Counted from the stretch's first letter, positions 38,427-49,524 are shown. The stretch is DNA of 64,000 bases from Roseomonas gilardii (GCF_001941945.1 NZ_CP015583.1:2425501-2489500); one strand, 5' to 3'. Numbers and translations are program-made. Notes: generated from the sequence alone by a model not told the origin.

Positions 38427-38468
38427 AAAAGCGGGCGCGATCCGCCACCGGGCGGGGCGGATCGCGCC
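38427..38468 (-). terminator. Intrinsic terminator between the two aminotransferase genes
   Basis: GGCGCGATCCGCC and GGCGGATCGCGCC form a perfect 13-bp stem with a 9-base loop. On the minus strand it is followed by CGCTTTTCCCC. It starts 11 bases after the copy 2 stop. Confidence 0.8.
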
Positions 38469-38478
38469 GGGCATGGGG

Positions 38479-40546
<2,068 letters not shown>

Positions 40547-40550
<4 letters not shown>

Positions 40551-41380
40551 TCGCCCCGCCCCAGCCGCTGGAAAAGCAGGATGGGCAGCAGAAGGAGCGC
40601 CAGCAGGGCGCAGGCCAGGGCGGCGGCCACGGGCCAGTCGCGGTTCTGGAAGAACTCGGTGAAGAGGGCGCGGCCCAGCGGCAGGGCCCCGGGCGGGCCG
40701 AGCAGTTCCGGGACGACGTATTCGCCGGCGGCGGGGATGAAGACCAGCAGGAAGGCCGCCAGCGCCCCGGGCAGGACCAGTGGCAGGGTCACGGTGAGGA
40801 AGGCGCGTGTCGGCCCGGCACCGAGATCGGCGGCCGCTTCCTCCAGCGACGGGTCCAGGCGGGCGAAGGCGGCATAGAGCGGCAGCACCGCGAAGGGCAG
40901 GTAGGCGTGGACCATGCCGAGATAGAGGGCGAGCGGGGTATAGAGCAGGGCCAGGGGCTGCTCGATCAGCCCGAGGCCGCGCAGCAGGCCGTTGATCCAG
41001 CCCTCGTCCCGCAGCAGCCCGATCCAGGCGCCGACGCGCAGCAGGAAGCCCGTCCAGAGCGGCAGGAGCACGAGGCCCAGCAGCAGGCGCGACCGGCGGG
41101 CGCGGGCGATGGCGAGCGCCATGGGCAGGGCGACCAGCAGGCAGAGCGTGGCGGTGACGGCGGCCAGTTCCAGCGATTGCCAGAAGGCGGCGCGGTAATA
41201 GGGATCGCCCAGGATCAGGGCGAAGTTGTCCGTATTGATGCCCTGGTCGTTCCAGGGCGGGTCGAAAGGTGGCAGGCCCTCGCTCTGCCAGGACAAAGCC
41301 AGCGCCAGCAGGAGAAGCAGCGGCGCCGCCACCAGCAGGGCGAGCCAGAGCGCGACGGGGGGCAGGAAGAGGCGGCGCAT
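40547..41380 (-). CDS. potB: Polyamine-type ABC transporter permease PotB/PotH-like
   Basis: A 277-aa permease with an N-terminal helix (LFLPPVALWLALLVAAPLLL), the periplasmic segment NTDNFALILGDPYYRAAFWQ, the EAA loop LEEAAADLGAGPTRAFLTVTLP and FIPAAGEYVVPELLGPPGAL, typical of PotB/PotH. Its start shares one base with the potA stop (TGATG). Confidence 0.9.
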
Positions 41381-42426
41381 CACTCGGCCAGCGGGACCAC
41401 GGCGGTGGCATCCCAGCCCAGGCGCAGGATCATGCCGCGTTCCGGCGGCAGGCCGGGCAGCGCGGCGCGGAGCGTGGCGCCGCCGGGCAGGCGGAGCAGG
41501 ACCAGGCTGTCGCCGCCGCGGAAGGCGGCCTCCTCGACCCGGCCGGTGGCAGTGTTCTCGCCCTCCCGCTCGGTCGGACGCAGGCTTTCCGGCCGCAGGG
41601 CGCAGGCGGCGGTGCCTTCCGGCAGCGGCGCCGGGGCACGCAGGGTCGCGGCGGCGGCGGCGCAATCCAGCGCGCCATCGGGGGTGCGGCGGCCTTCCAG
41701 GATATTGGCGGCCCCGAGGAAGCCCGCGACGAAGCGCGTGGCCGGGCGGGCATAGATTTCGGCGGGCGGGCCGATCTGCGCGATGCGGCCCTGGGCCAGG
41801 ACGGCGACCCGATCCGCGAGGGACAGGGCCTCCGCCTGATCGTGCGTGACCATGATGAAGCCCGCGCCGGTCTCGCGCTGCAGGGCGCGGAGTTCGAAGC
41901 CGGTGCGCTCCCGCAGATTGGCGTCGAGGGCGGCCAGGGGCTCGTCGAGCAGCAGCAGGCGCGGGCGGCGGGCCAGGGCACGGGCCAAGGCGACGCGCTG
42001 GCGCTGGCCGCCGGAAAGCACGTCGGGGCGCCGCCTTTCCAGCCCCTGAAGGTGCAGCAGGGCGACGAGGCGCTCCACGCGCCCCGCGATGGCGGCGCGC
42101 CCCTGCCCTTCCCGCCGCAGCCCATAGGCGATGTTGTCGAAGACACTCAGATGCGGGAACAGCGCGTAGGACTGGAACATCATGTTCACCGGGCGCCGGT
42201 GCGGCGGCAGCGGAGCGAGATCCTCGCCGTCCAGCAGCACGCGGCCGGAATCCACGCGCTCGAATCCGGCGATCACGCGCAGCAGCGTGGATTTCCCGGA
42301 GCCGGAGCCGCCCAGCAGGGTCAGGAACTCCCCCGCCGGCATGGCGAGGTCCAGCCCGTCCAGTGCCGCCAGCGCGCCGAAGCGGCGGGTGACGCCGGAC
42401 AGGCGCAGCAGCGGTGGTGCGCTCAA
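41380..42426 (-). CDS. potA: Polyamine-type ABC transporter ATPase PotA/PotG-like
   Basis: A 348-aa ATPase with Walker A GGSGSGKST (39-47), Q-loop MMFQSYALFPHLSV, signature LSGGQ (137-141), Walker B LLLLDEPLAALD (157-168) and an H-loop VTHDQAEAL. The C-terminal TOBE domain (about 245-340) is shorter and more Ala-rich than in E. coli PotG but recognisable (CALRPESLRPT). It lies 11 bases after the binding-protein gene. Confidence 0.92.
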   Translation of the reverse strand: MSAPPLLRLSGVTRRFGALAALDGLDLAMPAGEFLTLLGGSGSGKSTLLRVIAGFERVDSGRVLLDGEDLAPLPPHRRPVNMMFQSYALFPHLSVFDNIAYGLRREGQGRAAIAGRVERLVALLHLQGLERRRPDVLSGGQRQRVALARALARRPRLLLLDEPLAALDANLRERTGFELRALQRETGAGFIMVTHDQAEALSLADRVAVLAQGRIAQIGPPAEIYARPATRFVAGFLGAANILEGRRTPDGALDCAAAAATLRAPAPLPEGTAACALRPESLRPTEREGENTATGRVEEAAFRGGDSLVLLRLPGGATLRAALPGLPPERGMILRLGWDATAVVPLAE

Positions 42427-42437
42427 CCTGGCCTCTC

Positions 42438-43544
42438 TCAGCGTCCGGCCTTGAAGCGGGTCCAGAGCCGGGCGCGGGCACGCTCGGCGGCGGGGGGCGG
42501 GGCGGTGACGGTGAAGGTGCGGGCGATCATCTCCGGCGTCGGGATGACGTTGGGATCGTCCAGCACCGCCTGGCTGAGATGCGCGCGCGAGGCGGGCACG
42601 GCATTGGGGTAGCGTACCTGGTTGGTGACGCCGGCGATGACCTCGGGCCGCAGCAGGAAGTCGATGAAGCGCTGCGCATCCTCCGGATGCGGCGCATCGG
42701 CGGGAATGGCCAGCATGTCGAACCAGAGCTGCGCGCCCTGCTTCGGTTGCACATAGGTCAGGCCGTCGGCACGCCCGCCGGCCTCGGCCCGGACGCGCGC
42801 CTGGATGACGTCGCCGGAATAGCCGAAGACGGCGCAGTACTCGCCATTCGCCAGCGCGTCGGCGAGGGCACCGGAGGAGATGATGGCGCGCACATGCGGG
42901 CGGATGGCCAGCAGCGCCTTCTCCGCCGCCGCGAGATCCTCCGCCGCGCCGGAATTCGGGTCCTTCCCGAGCCAGTGCAGCACGGAGGGGATGACGTCGA
43001 TGCCGCTGTCCATGAAGGCGATGCCGCAGCCGGCGATGCGCTTCGCGTTCTCCGGCTTCAGCAGCAGGTCGAGGCTGTCGAGCGGCGCGTCGGGGGCCAG
43101 GGCGCGGATCCTGTCCGGGCGCAGGCCCATGCCGATCGTGCCCCAGAGATAGATAGCGCCATGCGCGTTGCCGGGATCGCTGCTGGCGACGCGCTGGAGC
43201 AGCGCCGGGTCCTGGTTGGCGAAGTTCGGGATCTGCGCGCGGTCGAGCGCGCGCAGTGCCTTGGCGCGGACGAGGCGGGCGAAGCTCGGTTCCGAGGTCG
43301 GGACCACCACGTCATAGCCGGAGCGGCCGGCGGAGAGCTTGGCCTCCAGCGTTTCCAGGCTGTCGAAGACGTCGTAGCGGACGGTGATGCCGGTCTCCGC
43401 CTGGAAGCGCTCGATGGCCTTGGGGTCGATGTAGTCGGTCCAGTTGTAGACGTTGATCACGCGTTCCTGGGCCTGGACTGCCGCAGGAAGGGCCAGGAGG
43501 GACAGGAAGAGGCCGAGGGCGAGGCGGCGCACGGGCAGGCGCAT
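42438..43544 (-). CDS. potF: Putrescine/spermidine-type periplasmic binding protein (PotD/PotF-like)
   Basis: A 368-aa binding protein. Signal peptide (1-25, cleavage after AVQA), then RVINVYNWTDYIDPKAIERF, YDVVVPTSEPSFARL, the LWGTIGMGLRPDRI block and the C-terminal FIDFLLRPEVIAGVTN, all landmarks of PotD/PotF. The start at 43544 is set by the signal peptide; the frame above it is open but unlike the family. First gene of the minus-strand operon, sharing a 250-base AT-containing intergenic region with the phage-tail-like cassette on the other strand. Confidence 0.92.
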   Translation of the reverse strand: MRLPVRRLALGLFLSLLALPAAVQAQERVINVYNWTDYIDPKAIERFQAETGITVRYDVFDSLETLEAKLSAGRSGYDVVVPTSEPSFARLVRAKALRALDRAQIPNFANQDPALLQRVASSDPGNAHGAIYLWGTIGMGLRPDRIRALAPDAPLDSLDLLLKPENAKRIAGCGIAFMDSGIDVIPSVLHWLGKDPNSGAAEDLAAAEKALLAIRPHVRAIISSGALADALANGEYCAVFGYSGDVIQARVRAEAGGRADGLTYVQPKQGAQLWFDMLAIPADAPHPEDAQRFIDFLLRPEVIAGVTNQVRYPNAVPASRAHLSQAVLDDPNVIPTPEMIARTFTVTAPPPAAERARARLWTRFKAGR

Positions 43545-43637
43545 GAGGCGGGAAGGCTCCGTGGTCGGGGGATGCGGAAGCAAGCCTAGAACAGCGCCGG
43601 GCCGGGCGGAACAGTGCGGATAATAGGAATAAATTCG

Positions 43638-43665
43638 TTGACATGAGGATACGGTTCCTCTAGGG
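43638..43665 (+). promoter_or_regulatory. Candidate promoter of the tail-like cassette
   Basis: TTGACA, 16 bases, CTAGGG, in a locally AT-rich patch (43618-43650). It lies about 130 bases upstream of the first cassette gene. Confidence 0.5.
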
Positions 43666-43796
43666 AGAAACAGCCAACGGGCGAGCCATGTCCGCCCGGT
43701 ATCCCCCCACATGCCGCAGCCCACCCTCCCCCGGCCGGAGCGCCCCCGCGCCCCGGCCGGCGCGTGGCCGCGCGGCTTTCCACCCAGGGAGCGCCG

Positions 43797-44102
43797 ATGT
43801 CCTTCGATGCCAGTTCGCTCACCGCACTGGTCAGTGCGGGTTCCTTCTCGATCTGGGACTACCGCACCGGCGACAGCCGGGCCGCCGTGCTGGCGAGCGG
43901 GTATTTCGCGGCCGCCGCGGACCGGCTGCTGCCGGGGCATGTGGTGATCCTGCATTCGGCGGATGGGATGTCCTTCCTGCCGATGCGCGACGGGGGAGCC
44001 GTGGGCAACGGGCTGGTGCTGGATTCGGTCTCCGCGCCCCTGCGGCTGAGCCGCACGGCGGCTGGGCGCTTCGGCATCGCCGTCACCGCCCGCCTGTCCT
44101 GA
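43797..44102 (+). CDS. Small tail-cassette protein, paralogue A
   Basis: A 101-aa protein of unknown function. It reads MSFDASSLTALVSAGSFSIW, then DYRTGDSRAAVLASGYFAAA and HVVILHSADGMSFLPM. Nearly the whole chain can be aligned by eye with the first 100 residues of the next gene, so the two are paralogues. Beta-rich, without signal or membrane segment. The ATG at 43797 follows AGGGAG. Similar short proteins accompany phage tail-fibre genes in alphaproteobacteria, which suggests a tail-fibre base, adaptor or chaperone. Confidence 0.65.
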   Translation: MSFDASSLTALVSAGSFSIWDYRTGDSRAAVLASGYFAAAADRLLPGHVVILHSADGMSFLPMRDGGAVGNGLVLDSVSAPLRLSRTAAGRFGIAVTARLS

Positions 44103-44220
44103 CCCTTCCCGCCTGATCACCGGTGGGCCGCCCCCGGCGGAGGCCCATCCCATCCCGCATGTCCGGGCGCATGGCCATCCACGGCGCGCCCCGCCTCGCC
44201 GCGCCGCAAGAGGAGATCGC

Positions 44221-44868
44221 ATGGCCTTCGCGAGCCCCAGCCTGCTCACGCTCGCCAGCACGGGCAGCATGACGCTCTGGTACTACAGGACCGCCGACAC
44301 GCGGAGCGCGGTGCTGGCCACCGGCTATTTCGCCGCGGCCGCCGGGCTGCGGAGCGGCGACGTGATCCTGCTCCAGGGCGCCGACGGGCTTTCGCTGCTG
44401 CCGGTCCGGAGCGGTAATGCGGTGGGCGCCGGCCTGGTGCTGGGCACGGGCACCGCGCCGCTGGCCCTGTCGCTCCAGGCGACGATGCACTTCGGCATTG
44501 GCACCAGCGCGACGCCGGTGCCGCGCGCGATCCGGATCGATGCCGTCACCTCTCCCCTTCCCTGGGGCACGGCGATGAGCCTGGGCGCGAGCGTGGAGGG
44601 GCCAGTCGCCCGCCTGTCCTTCCGGATCGTCGATGCGGGCGGCGGCACGGTCTCCGGCCCCGTCACCTCGGCGGTCAGCGGCGGCCGGGCCACGGCGATC
44701 CTGGACAGCCCGCCGATCGGCACGGGCTATCGCATCCGTGCCGAGGATGCCGCGGACCCCACGCTGTTCCTGCTCTCTCCGGCCTTCTCCGTGAGCCTGG
44801 GCTCCGGACTGCTCGCCGAGGCCAGCGGCACGCTCCTGACCGAGAGCGGCAGCCGCCTGCTGCTCTGA
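44221..44868 (+). CDS. Tail-cassette protein, paralogue B with extra C-terminal domain
   Basis: A 215-aa protein. Residues 1-100 repeat the fold of paralogue A (WYYRTADTRSAVLATGYFAA, GDVILLQGADGLSLLPVRSG). Residues 101-215 add an Ig-like beta domain (RIDAVTSPLPWGTAMSLGAS and RLSFRIVDAGGGTVSG) and a Leu/Ser-rich end. It starts at 44221 with AAGAGGAG upstream. Likely a tail-fibre-associated structural protein. Confidence 0.6.
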   Translation: MAFASPSLLTLASTGSMTLWYYRTADTRSAVLATGYFAAAAGLRSGDVILLQGADGLSLLPVRSGNAVGAGLVLGTGTAPLALSLQATMHFGIGTSATPVPRAIRIDAVTSPLPWGTAMSLGASVEGPVARLSFRIVDAGGGTVSGPVTSAVSGGRATAILDSPPIGTGYRIRAEDAADPTLFLLSPAFSVSLGSGLLAEASGTLLTESGSRLLL

Positions 44869-44922
44869 CCCCCCCCGCCCCTTCCATCCCACGAAGCCTC
44901 CCCGCACAGCACAGGACCCTCC

Positions 44923-47382
44923 ATGCCCGACGCGAAGATCAGCCAGCTCCCCGCCGCCGCCATCTTCTCCGACAGCGATCTCAGCCCGGTGGTACAGGGC
45001 GCGACACCGGAAACGCGGCGCGCGACGGTCGCGCAGTGGCGCAGCGCCATGCAGGCGGACCGGCCGCTGCATGTCCGCGACTATGGCGCCAAGGGCGATG
45101 GTGCGACCGATGATGCCGCCGCGATACAGGCGGCGATCGATGCCGCCGCCGCCCAGGGTGGCGGCACGGTGCTGCTGGGCCCCCGGCGCTACCTGCTCGC
45201 CGCCGCCGGGCTGGACATCAAGCCGAATGTAGTGCTCTCGGGCGCGCTCTCCACGGGCGCGCAACGCGCGGCAGGCGATTACGGCAGCGTTCCCTACGCC
45301 TTCCTGCTCGATCCGGCGCAGACCATCCGGCTGCGCCGCAATGCCGGGTTGAAGGGCGTGGCGATCCTGCGCACGGGCCTCGCCGCGCCGGTCGACATGC
45401 GCGCCGGCATCAACCTCGTGGCGGGCTTCGCCGGCATCGCGGTCACGGTCGGCGACGGCACGAACGGCAACGGTTCCGACGTGCGCCTGTCGAACCTGCT
45501 GATCCTGGGCTTCGACCTCGCGGTGCTCAGCGACTACAACGCGCGGCTGCGGATCGACGATATCGCGGGCGACAATCGCAACGGGCTGCGGCTGCGGCAT
45601 TCCTACGACATCACCCGCGTGCACAACGTGCATTTCTGGCCCTTCCTGACGGGCAACATCGACGGCGTGGCGCTGAACAGCCGCGACGTATCGGCCGTCG
45701 CCGGCAATGCCTCGGGCGCGATCCGCGTCACCACCGCCACGGCGCATGGGCTGGTGACGGGCGACATGGTGAACCTGACCGGGTGCCTGGGCCTGGCCGC
45801 CGCGAACGGGCGCTTCACCGTGACCGTCGTCTCGACGAATGCTTTCGACCTCAACGGCACGGCCTATGCCAGCGGCTATGCCGGCGGCGGCAAGGTCTGG
45901 ATCTGGAACAACCGCCGCACCGGCACCGCCTTCCATCTCGAATACGCCGATGTGGCGGAATTCACCAACTGCTTCGCCTATGGCTACGACACGGGTTTCA
46001 ACCTGGGCCACAACGTGCAGGCGACGCAGTGCATCGACTGCTCGGTGGACAACCACCTGGACGTGGCCGATCCGCTGACGGTGGGGCTGCGCATCACGGG
46101 CGGCGGCGGCACCGCCCCCGATGGCAGCAGCACGATCGGCGCCTTCCGCACCAAATGGATCGGCGGCTTCCTGTCCTCGCAGGGGCGGACGGTGCTGCTG
46201 GACCCGGTTTCCTCCACCGAGCAGCACCACATCGTCGGCGCGGTGGTGAACGGCGGCACGCTGCGGACCATCGACCTGCAGCGCGGCGCCCTGACGCTGG
46301 AGGCCTGCGACCTCACTACCGGCGGCAACCTGTACGGCACGGGCAATCCGAATGTCGTGTATCTCGGCAGCGAGGCGCAGAACCTGACGCTGCTGGGCTG
46401 CGACCTGCGGAGCGCGACCTTCCAGGCGGCCAGCGACGCGGCGATGCAGCGGCTGAGCATGAGCGGCAACCGCGACTCCTCCGGCGTGGCGAAGCTCGCG
46501 GGCGGCAGCCTGGAGCTGCACACCGTGCCGAGCGCGAGCGCGGGGCCGACCCGGCGGCTGGACATCGCCGCCGATGGCACGGTGACGGTGCGCCGCCGCT
46601 CCGGCAGCCTCGGGGCGCGCGTCAACCTCGCCAACCCCTCGGACCAGGCGGCCTATTTCATCTCCGCCGGGCAGGCGGGGGGCAATCTCGGCCTGGGCGG
46701 CGATCCGGGCGTGAACCCGAATGGCGGCATCGACCTGGGCACCACCGGCAACGCCACCGCGCCGATGGTGGTGCAGATCCGGCGGATCTCGGCCAGCCCG
46801 GCGGCCAGCGACCGGCTAGGCTACCTCCACTTCAACGGCATGAACAGCGGCGCGGTGGAGACCACCTATGCCCGGCTGGCGGGCATCTCGGACAGCATCG
46901 CCGCCGGCACGGAATCCGGCACGCTGGTGCTGGAGCTGCGCCAGGGCGCGAACATGGTCGAGCGGCTGCGCCTTTCGGCCGACGGCACGCTGCTCCTGAC
47001 CGCGGCGCCGACCGCGGCGATGCACGCGGCCACCAAGAGCTATGTGGACGGGCAGTTCACCGAAAGGCGGCTGCCGCAGGTGGTGCTCTCCGCCGCCACG
47101 GCGCTGGGCTTCGCCGCGCACAACAACCGGCTGCTGCTGGCCAATGCCGGGGCCGGGCTGAGCATCGACTACAACGCGGTCGGGCTCGGCTTCTCCTGCA
47201 TGGTGGTCAACCGCAGCGGCGCCGACCTGGCGCTGGCACTCAGCAACTTCACCGGCAGCGCGCCGGTCAGTTCGGAGGGCTACACGAAGATCAAGGCGAA
47301 TGGGGTGGCGAGCCTGCTGACCTATTCGCCCGATGGCGGCACCACCCGGTACTGCCATCTCAGCGGGGCGGGCGCGGCCTGA
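44923..47382 (+). CDS. Phage tailspike-like protein with pectate-lyase-type beta-helix
   Basis: An 819-aa protein. The N-terminus ISQLPAAAIFSDSDLSPVVQ and RRATVAQWR is the common start of alphaproteobacterial phage tail fibres. DYGAKGDGATDDAAAIQAAI (about 53-72) opens a right-handed beta-helix of the Pectate_lyase_3 type. Residues about 255-325 hold an inserted domain (TTATAHGLVTGDMVNLTG, FDLNGTAYASGYAGGGKVW) of the kind found in tailspikes. The part near TAAMHAATKSYVDGQF (about 703-718) is the classic trimeric fibre stem, followed by a C-terminal binding domain. Probably binds and cuts a surface polysaccharide. The next gene overlaps its stop by one base. Confidence 0.8.
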   Translation: MPDAKISQLPAAAIFSDSDLSPVVQGATPETRRATVAQWRSAMQADRPLHVRDYGAKGDGATDDAAAIQAAIDAAAAQGGGTVLLGPRRYLLAAAGLDIKPNVVLSGALSTGAQRAAGDYGSVPYAFLLDPAQTIRLRRNAGLKGVAILRTGLAAPVDMRAGINLVAGFAGIAVTVGDGTNGNGSDVRLSNLLILGFDLAVLSDYNARLRIDDIAGDNRNGLRLRHSYDITRVHNVHFWPFLTGNIDGVALNSRDVSAVAGNASGAIRVTTATAHGLVTGDMVNLTGCLGLAAANGRFTVTVVSTNAFDLNGTAYASGYAGGGKVWIWNNRRTGTAFHLEYADVAEFTNCFAYGYDTGFNLGHNVQATQCIDCSVDNHLDVADPLTVGLRITGGGGTAPDGSSTIGAFRTKWIGGFLSSQGRTVLLDPVSSTEQHHIVGAVVNGGTLRTIDLQRGALTLEACDLTTGGNLYGTGNPNVVYLGSEAQNLTLLGCDLRSATFQAASDAAMQRLSMSGNRDSSGVAKLAGGSLELHTVPSASAGPTRRLDIAADGTVTVRRRSGSLGARVNLANPSDQAAYFISAGQAGGNLGLGGDPGVNPNGGIDLGTTGNATAPMVVQIRRISASPAASDRLGYLHFNGMNSGAVETTYARLAGISDSIAAGTESGTLVLELRQGANMVERLRLSADGTLLLTAAPTAAMHAATKSYVDGQFTERRLPQVVLSAATALGFAAHNNRLLLANAGAGLSIDYNAVGLGFSCMVVNRSGADLALALSNFTGSAPVSSEGYTKIKANGVASLLTYSPDGGTTRYCHLSGAGAA

Positions 47383-48626
47383 TGCTGGGGATCGTCGCCG
47401 CCGCGCTGGGGATGGAGGCGGGCGGAAGCGCCTCCTGGCTCACCCTGGTTGGTCCGCGCAGCCTGCACGGCTCGCTCGCCGTCACGCGCGCCTCCACCGC
47501 CGGCGGCTACGATGCCGCCGGCAACTACCTGGAGCTAGCCGCCGGCCAGCCACGCTTCGACACGGCGGGCGGGCTGATCGTGGAGGAGGCACGCACCAAT
47601 GCGATCCGCAACCCACGGATCGAGGGCGCCGCGGCGGGCTCGCCCGGGACGGTGCCGGCCTACTGGACCGTCACCGCCGTGGCGGGGCTGACCCGGACCC
47701 TGTCCGCCGGGGTGGAGGCAGGGGCTCCCTATCTGGACTGCAACTTCGCCGGCACCAGCACGGCGGCGGGCTATTGCGTCGTCATGCCGGAACAGGTGGG
47801 CGCCGCGGCGGCGGCGGCGGGCCAGAGCTGGACCTGCGGCGTCAACGTCGCCCTTGTGGCGGGCAGCATCCCGAGCGGCGGCAACTGCCGCCTGAGGATG
47901 CAGGAGCGTGGCGACAGCAGCTCGCCCGCCACGGATGTCGGCTTCAGCGCGGCAGTGGCGGCGCAGCGCGTCGTCTGCACCCGTCTCCTCACAGCCGCCG
48001 GCACGACCAGCATCGTCCCCTCGGTGCTGGCCTATGTGCCGAGCGGGGTCGCCATGAACTTCACGCTGCGGATCTCCCTGCCTCAGCTGGAGCAAGCGAC
48101 CTTCGCCACCACGCCGGTCCTGCCGCCGGCGGGCAGCCGGGTGGCGCAGGCCCGGGCGGCGGACCAGATCCTGTGCCAGCCAAGTGGTGGCTATGGCGGC
48201 AGCGGCACGCTGCTGGTCGCGGCCACTCTGCCGCAGGCCGCGCCCGCTGGGCAGCCGCAGGGGCTGTGGCAGGTCGATGACGGCACGGATGCGAACCGGC
48301 TGATCCTGCGCAACACCGGCACGACGCTCACCGCCGAGATCGAGCGCGGCGGCGCCAGCGGCGCGGTGATGACGCTGGGCAGCATCGTGCCTGGCGCCGC
48401 CTTCCGGGCAGCCTTCGCCTGGGCGGCCGGAAGCCAGGCAGCCTGCATGACCGGCGGCGCCATTCAGACGGCAGCGGCCACCCTGCCCGCCGGGCTGACG
48501 CGGCTGCTGCCCGGGCATGGATCGGGGGGCTGGAACCGGGCGCTGAACGGCTCGGTCCGGCTGCTCCAGTACCTCCCCGCGCGGCTGCCGGACACGCAGT
48601 TGCAGGGTCTCGTCAACCAGAGCTGA
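47382..48626 (+). CDS. Tail-associated carbohydrate-binding-like protein
   Basis: A 414-aa protein coupled to the tailspike gene (TGATG). It begins with LTLVGPRSLHGSLAVTRAST and IVEEARTNAIRNPRIEGAAA, a pattern found in phage virion proteins, followed by two beta-sandwich-like regions. The second (about 270-400: GSGTLLVAATLPQ, GLWQVDDGTDANRLILRN, RLLQYLPARLPDTQLQGL) looks like a LamG/concanavalin-type domain. No signal peptide. Probably a virion decoration or receptor-binding protein; exact family not identified. Confidence 0.55.
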   Translation: MLGIVAAALGMEAGGSASWLTLVGPRSLHGSLAVTRASTAGGYDAAGNYLELAAGQPRFDTAGGLIVEEARTNAIRNPRIEGAAAGSPGTVPAYWTVTAVAGLTRTLSAGVEAGAPYLDCNFAGTSTAAGYCVVMPEQVGAAAAAAGQSWTCGVNVALVAGSIPSGGNCRLRMQERGDSSSPATDVGFSAAVAAQRVVCTRLLTAAGTTSIVPSVLAYVPSGVAMNFTLRISLPQLEQATFATTPVLPPAGSRVAQARAADQILCQPSGGYGGSGTLLVAATLPQAAPAGQPQGLWQVDDGTDANRLILRNTGTTLTAEIERGGASGAVMTLGSIVPGAAFRAAFAWAAGSQAACMTGGAIQTAAATLPAGLTRLLPGHGSGGWNRALNGSVRLLQYLPARLPDTQLQGLVNQS

Positions 48627-48640
48627 GAAAGGGCTTCCTC

Positions 48641-49015
48641 ATGAGCGACCTGACCAACTATGCCCGCGACATGCTGGCCCGGACCCTGTGCGGCCGGGCG
48701 CCGACCCCGCCGGGTGCGGTCTATGCCGCGCTGGGCAGCGCCGGCAGCGCGACGGGCGGTGTGACCGGGGAGCCGGCGGGCACCGGCTATGCCCGGCAGC
48801 GCGTCACCTTCAATGGCACCGGCAGCCAGGCGAATGCGGAGGCGCTGCGCTTCACCTTCACCGCCGCCGCCGGCACGCTGGGCTATCTCGGCCTGTACGA
48901 CGCCGCCTCGGGGGGCAATCCGCTCACCTTCATGGCACTGCCGCAGCCTGTGGTGATGTCGGGCCCTGGCACGGTCACCATCGCCGCGAGCGGGCTGGTG
49001 GTGGCGCCGGACTGA
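48641..49015 (+). CDS. Phage tail-fibre-like protein
   Basis: A 124-aa protein starting MSDLTNYARDMLARTLCGRA, then PPGAVYAALGSAGSATGGVT and a beta-rich second half (RQRVTFNGTG, FTAAAGTLGYLGLYDAASGG). Such small proteins follow tail-fibre genes in many prophages and are annotated as tail fibre proteins. It ends the cassette, 15 bases after the previous gene, and is followed by a shared terminator. Confidence 0.65.
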   Translation: MSDLTNYARDMLARTLCGRAPTPPGAVYAALGSAGSATGGVTGEPAGTGYARQRVTFNGTGSQANAEALRFTFTAAAGTLGYLGLYDAASGGNPLTFMALPQPVVMSGPGTVTIAASGLVVAPD

Positions 49016-49035
49016 TCTCCGGAACCAATCCCGGG

Positions 49036-49064
49036 CTGCCGTGGGGGCCTCGCCCCTACGGCAG
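49036..49064. terminator. Shared hairpin between the tail cassette and the MAPEG gene
   Basis: CTGCCGTGGGGG and CCCCTACGGCAG form a 12-bp stem (one G-U) with loop CCTCG. It covers the MAPEG stop codon on the minus strand and lies 21 bases past the last cassette stop. Confidence 0.6.
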
Positions 49065-49448
49065 CAGCACCGCCAGCAGGACCAGGACGAGGCCCAGCAT
49101 CGAAACCGCCCAGACGATGCTGCGCAGCCAGGGGACGCCGGCGGCGTAGAGCGGCAGATAGACCACACGTCCCCAGAAGTAGATCTGCGCGCCCCAGGCC
49201 GTCATCGCCCCTTCCCGGCCGGCGAGATGGGCGGCAAGGATCACGGCAGCGAAGAAGGGGAAGGTCTCCATCAGGTTGGATTGCGCCCGGTGCAGCCGGG
49301 CCGCGATGCCTTCGGGCGGCCGCTTCTCGTCCCTCGCCCCGGCGGACCAGGCCAGCCCGTTCTGTACCGTGGTCGCCATGGCCGCCAGCAGGAGCTGGAC
49401 GATGCCCAGCACCACCGTCCATCCCAGAAGCCTCAGTTCCAGTGTCAT
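49056..49448 (-). CDS. MAPEG family membrane protein
   Basis: A 130-aa protein with four hydrophobic helices. The RAQSNLMETFPFFAAVILAA segment, containing the glutathione-binding Arg/Asn/Glu of MAPEG proteins, and YFWGRVVYLPLYAAGVPWLR are diagnostic. Bacterial members have no assigned substrate. Monocistronic on the minus strand. Confidence 0.88.
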   Translation of the reverse strand: MTLELRLLGWTVVLGIVQLLLAAMATTVQNGLAWSAGARDEKRPPEGIAARLHRAQSNLMETFPFFAAVILAAHLAGREGAMTAWGAQIYFWGRVVYLPLYAAGVPWLRSIVWAVSMLGLVLVLLAVLLP

Positions 49449-49524
49449 GCCTGTTGTCCCGCCTCACTGGCATTAGCAACGCGCGGGACCCCGGCCGCGT
49501 CACGATGCCAGGGCGGGGCCCGGC

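Noticed and set aside
42481-44270. Long upstream extensions of the binding-protein and PotB frames
   Set aside because: They run through neighbouring genes out of phase; signal peptide and stop/start overlaps fix the true starts.
43638-49064. Complete prophage
   Set aside because: No terminase, portal, capsid, tape-measure, lysis or integrase gene lies on either side; only fibre-type genes are present.
48464-49168. Minus-strand frame over the tail-fibre gene
   Set aside because: Antisense shadow; the plus-strand gene fits the cassette and has its own start region.
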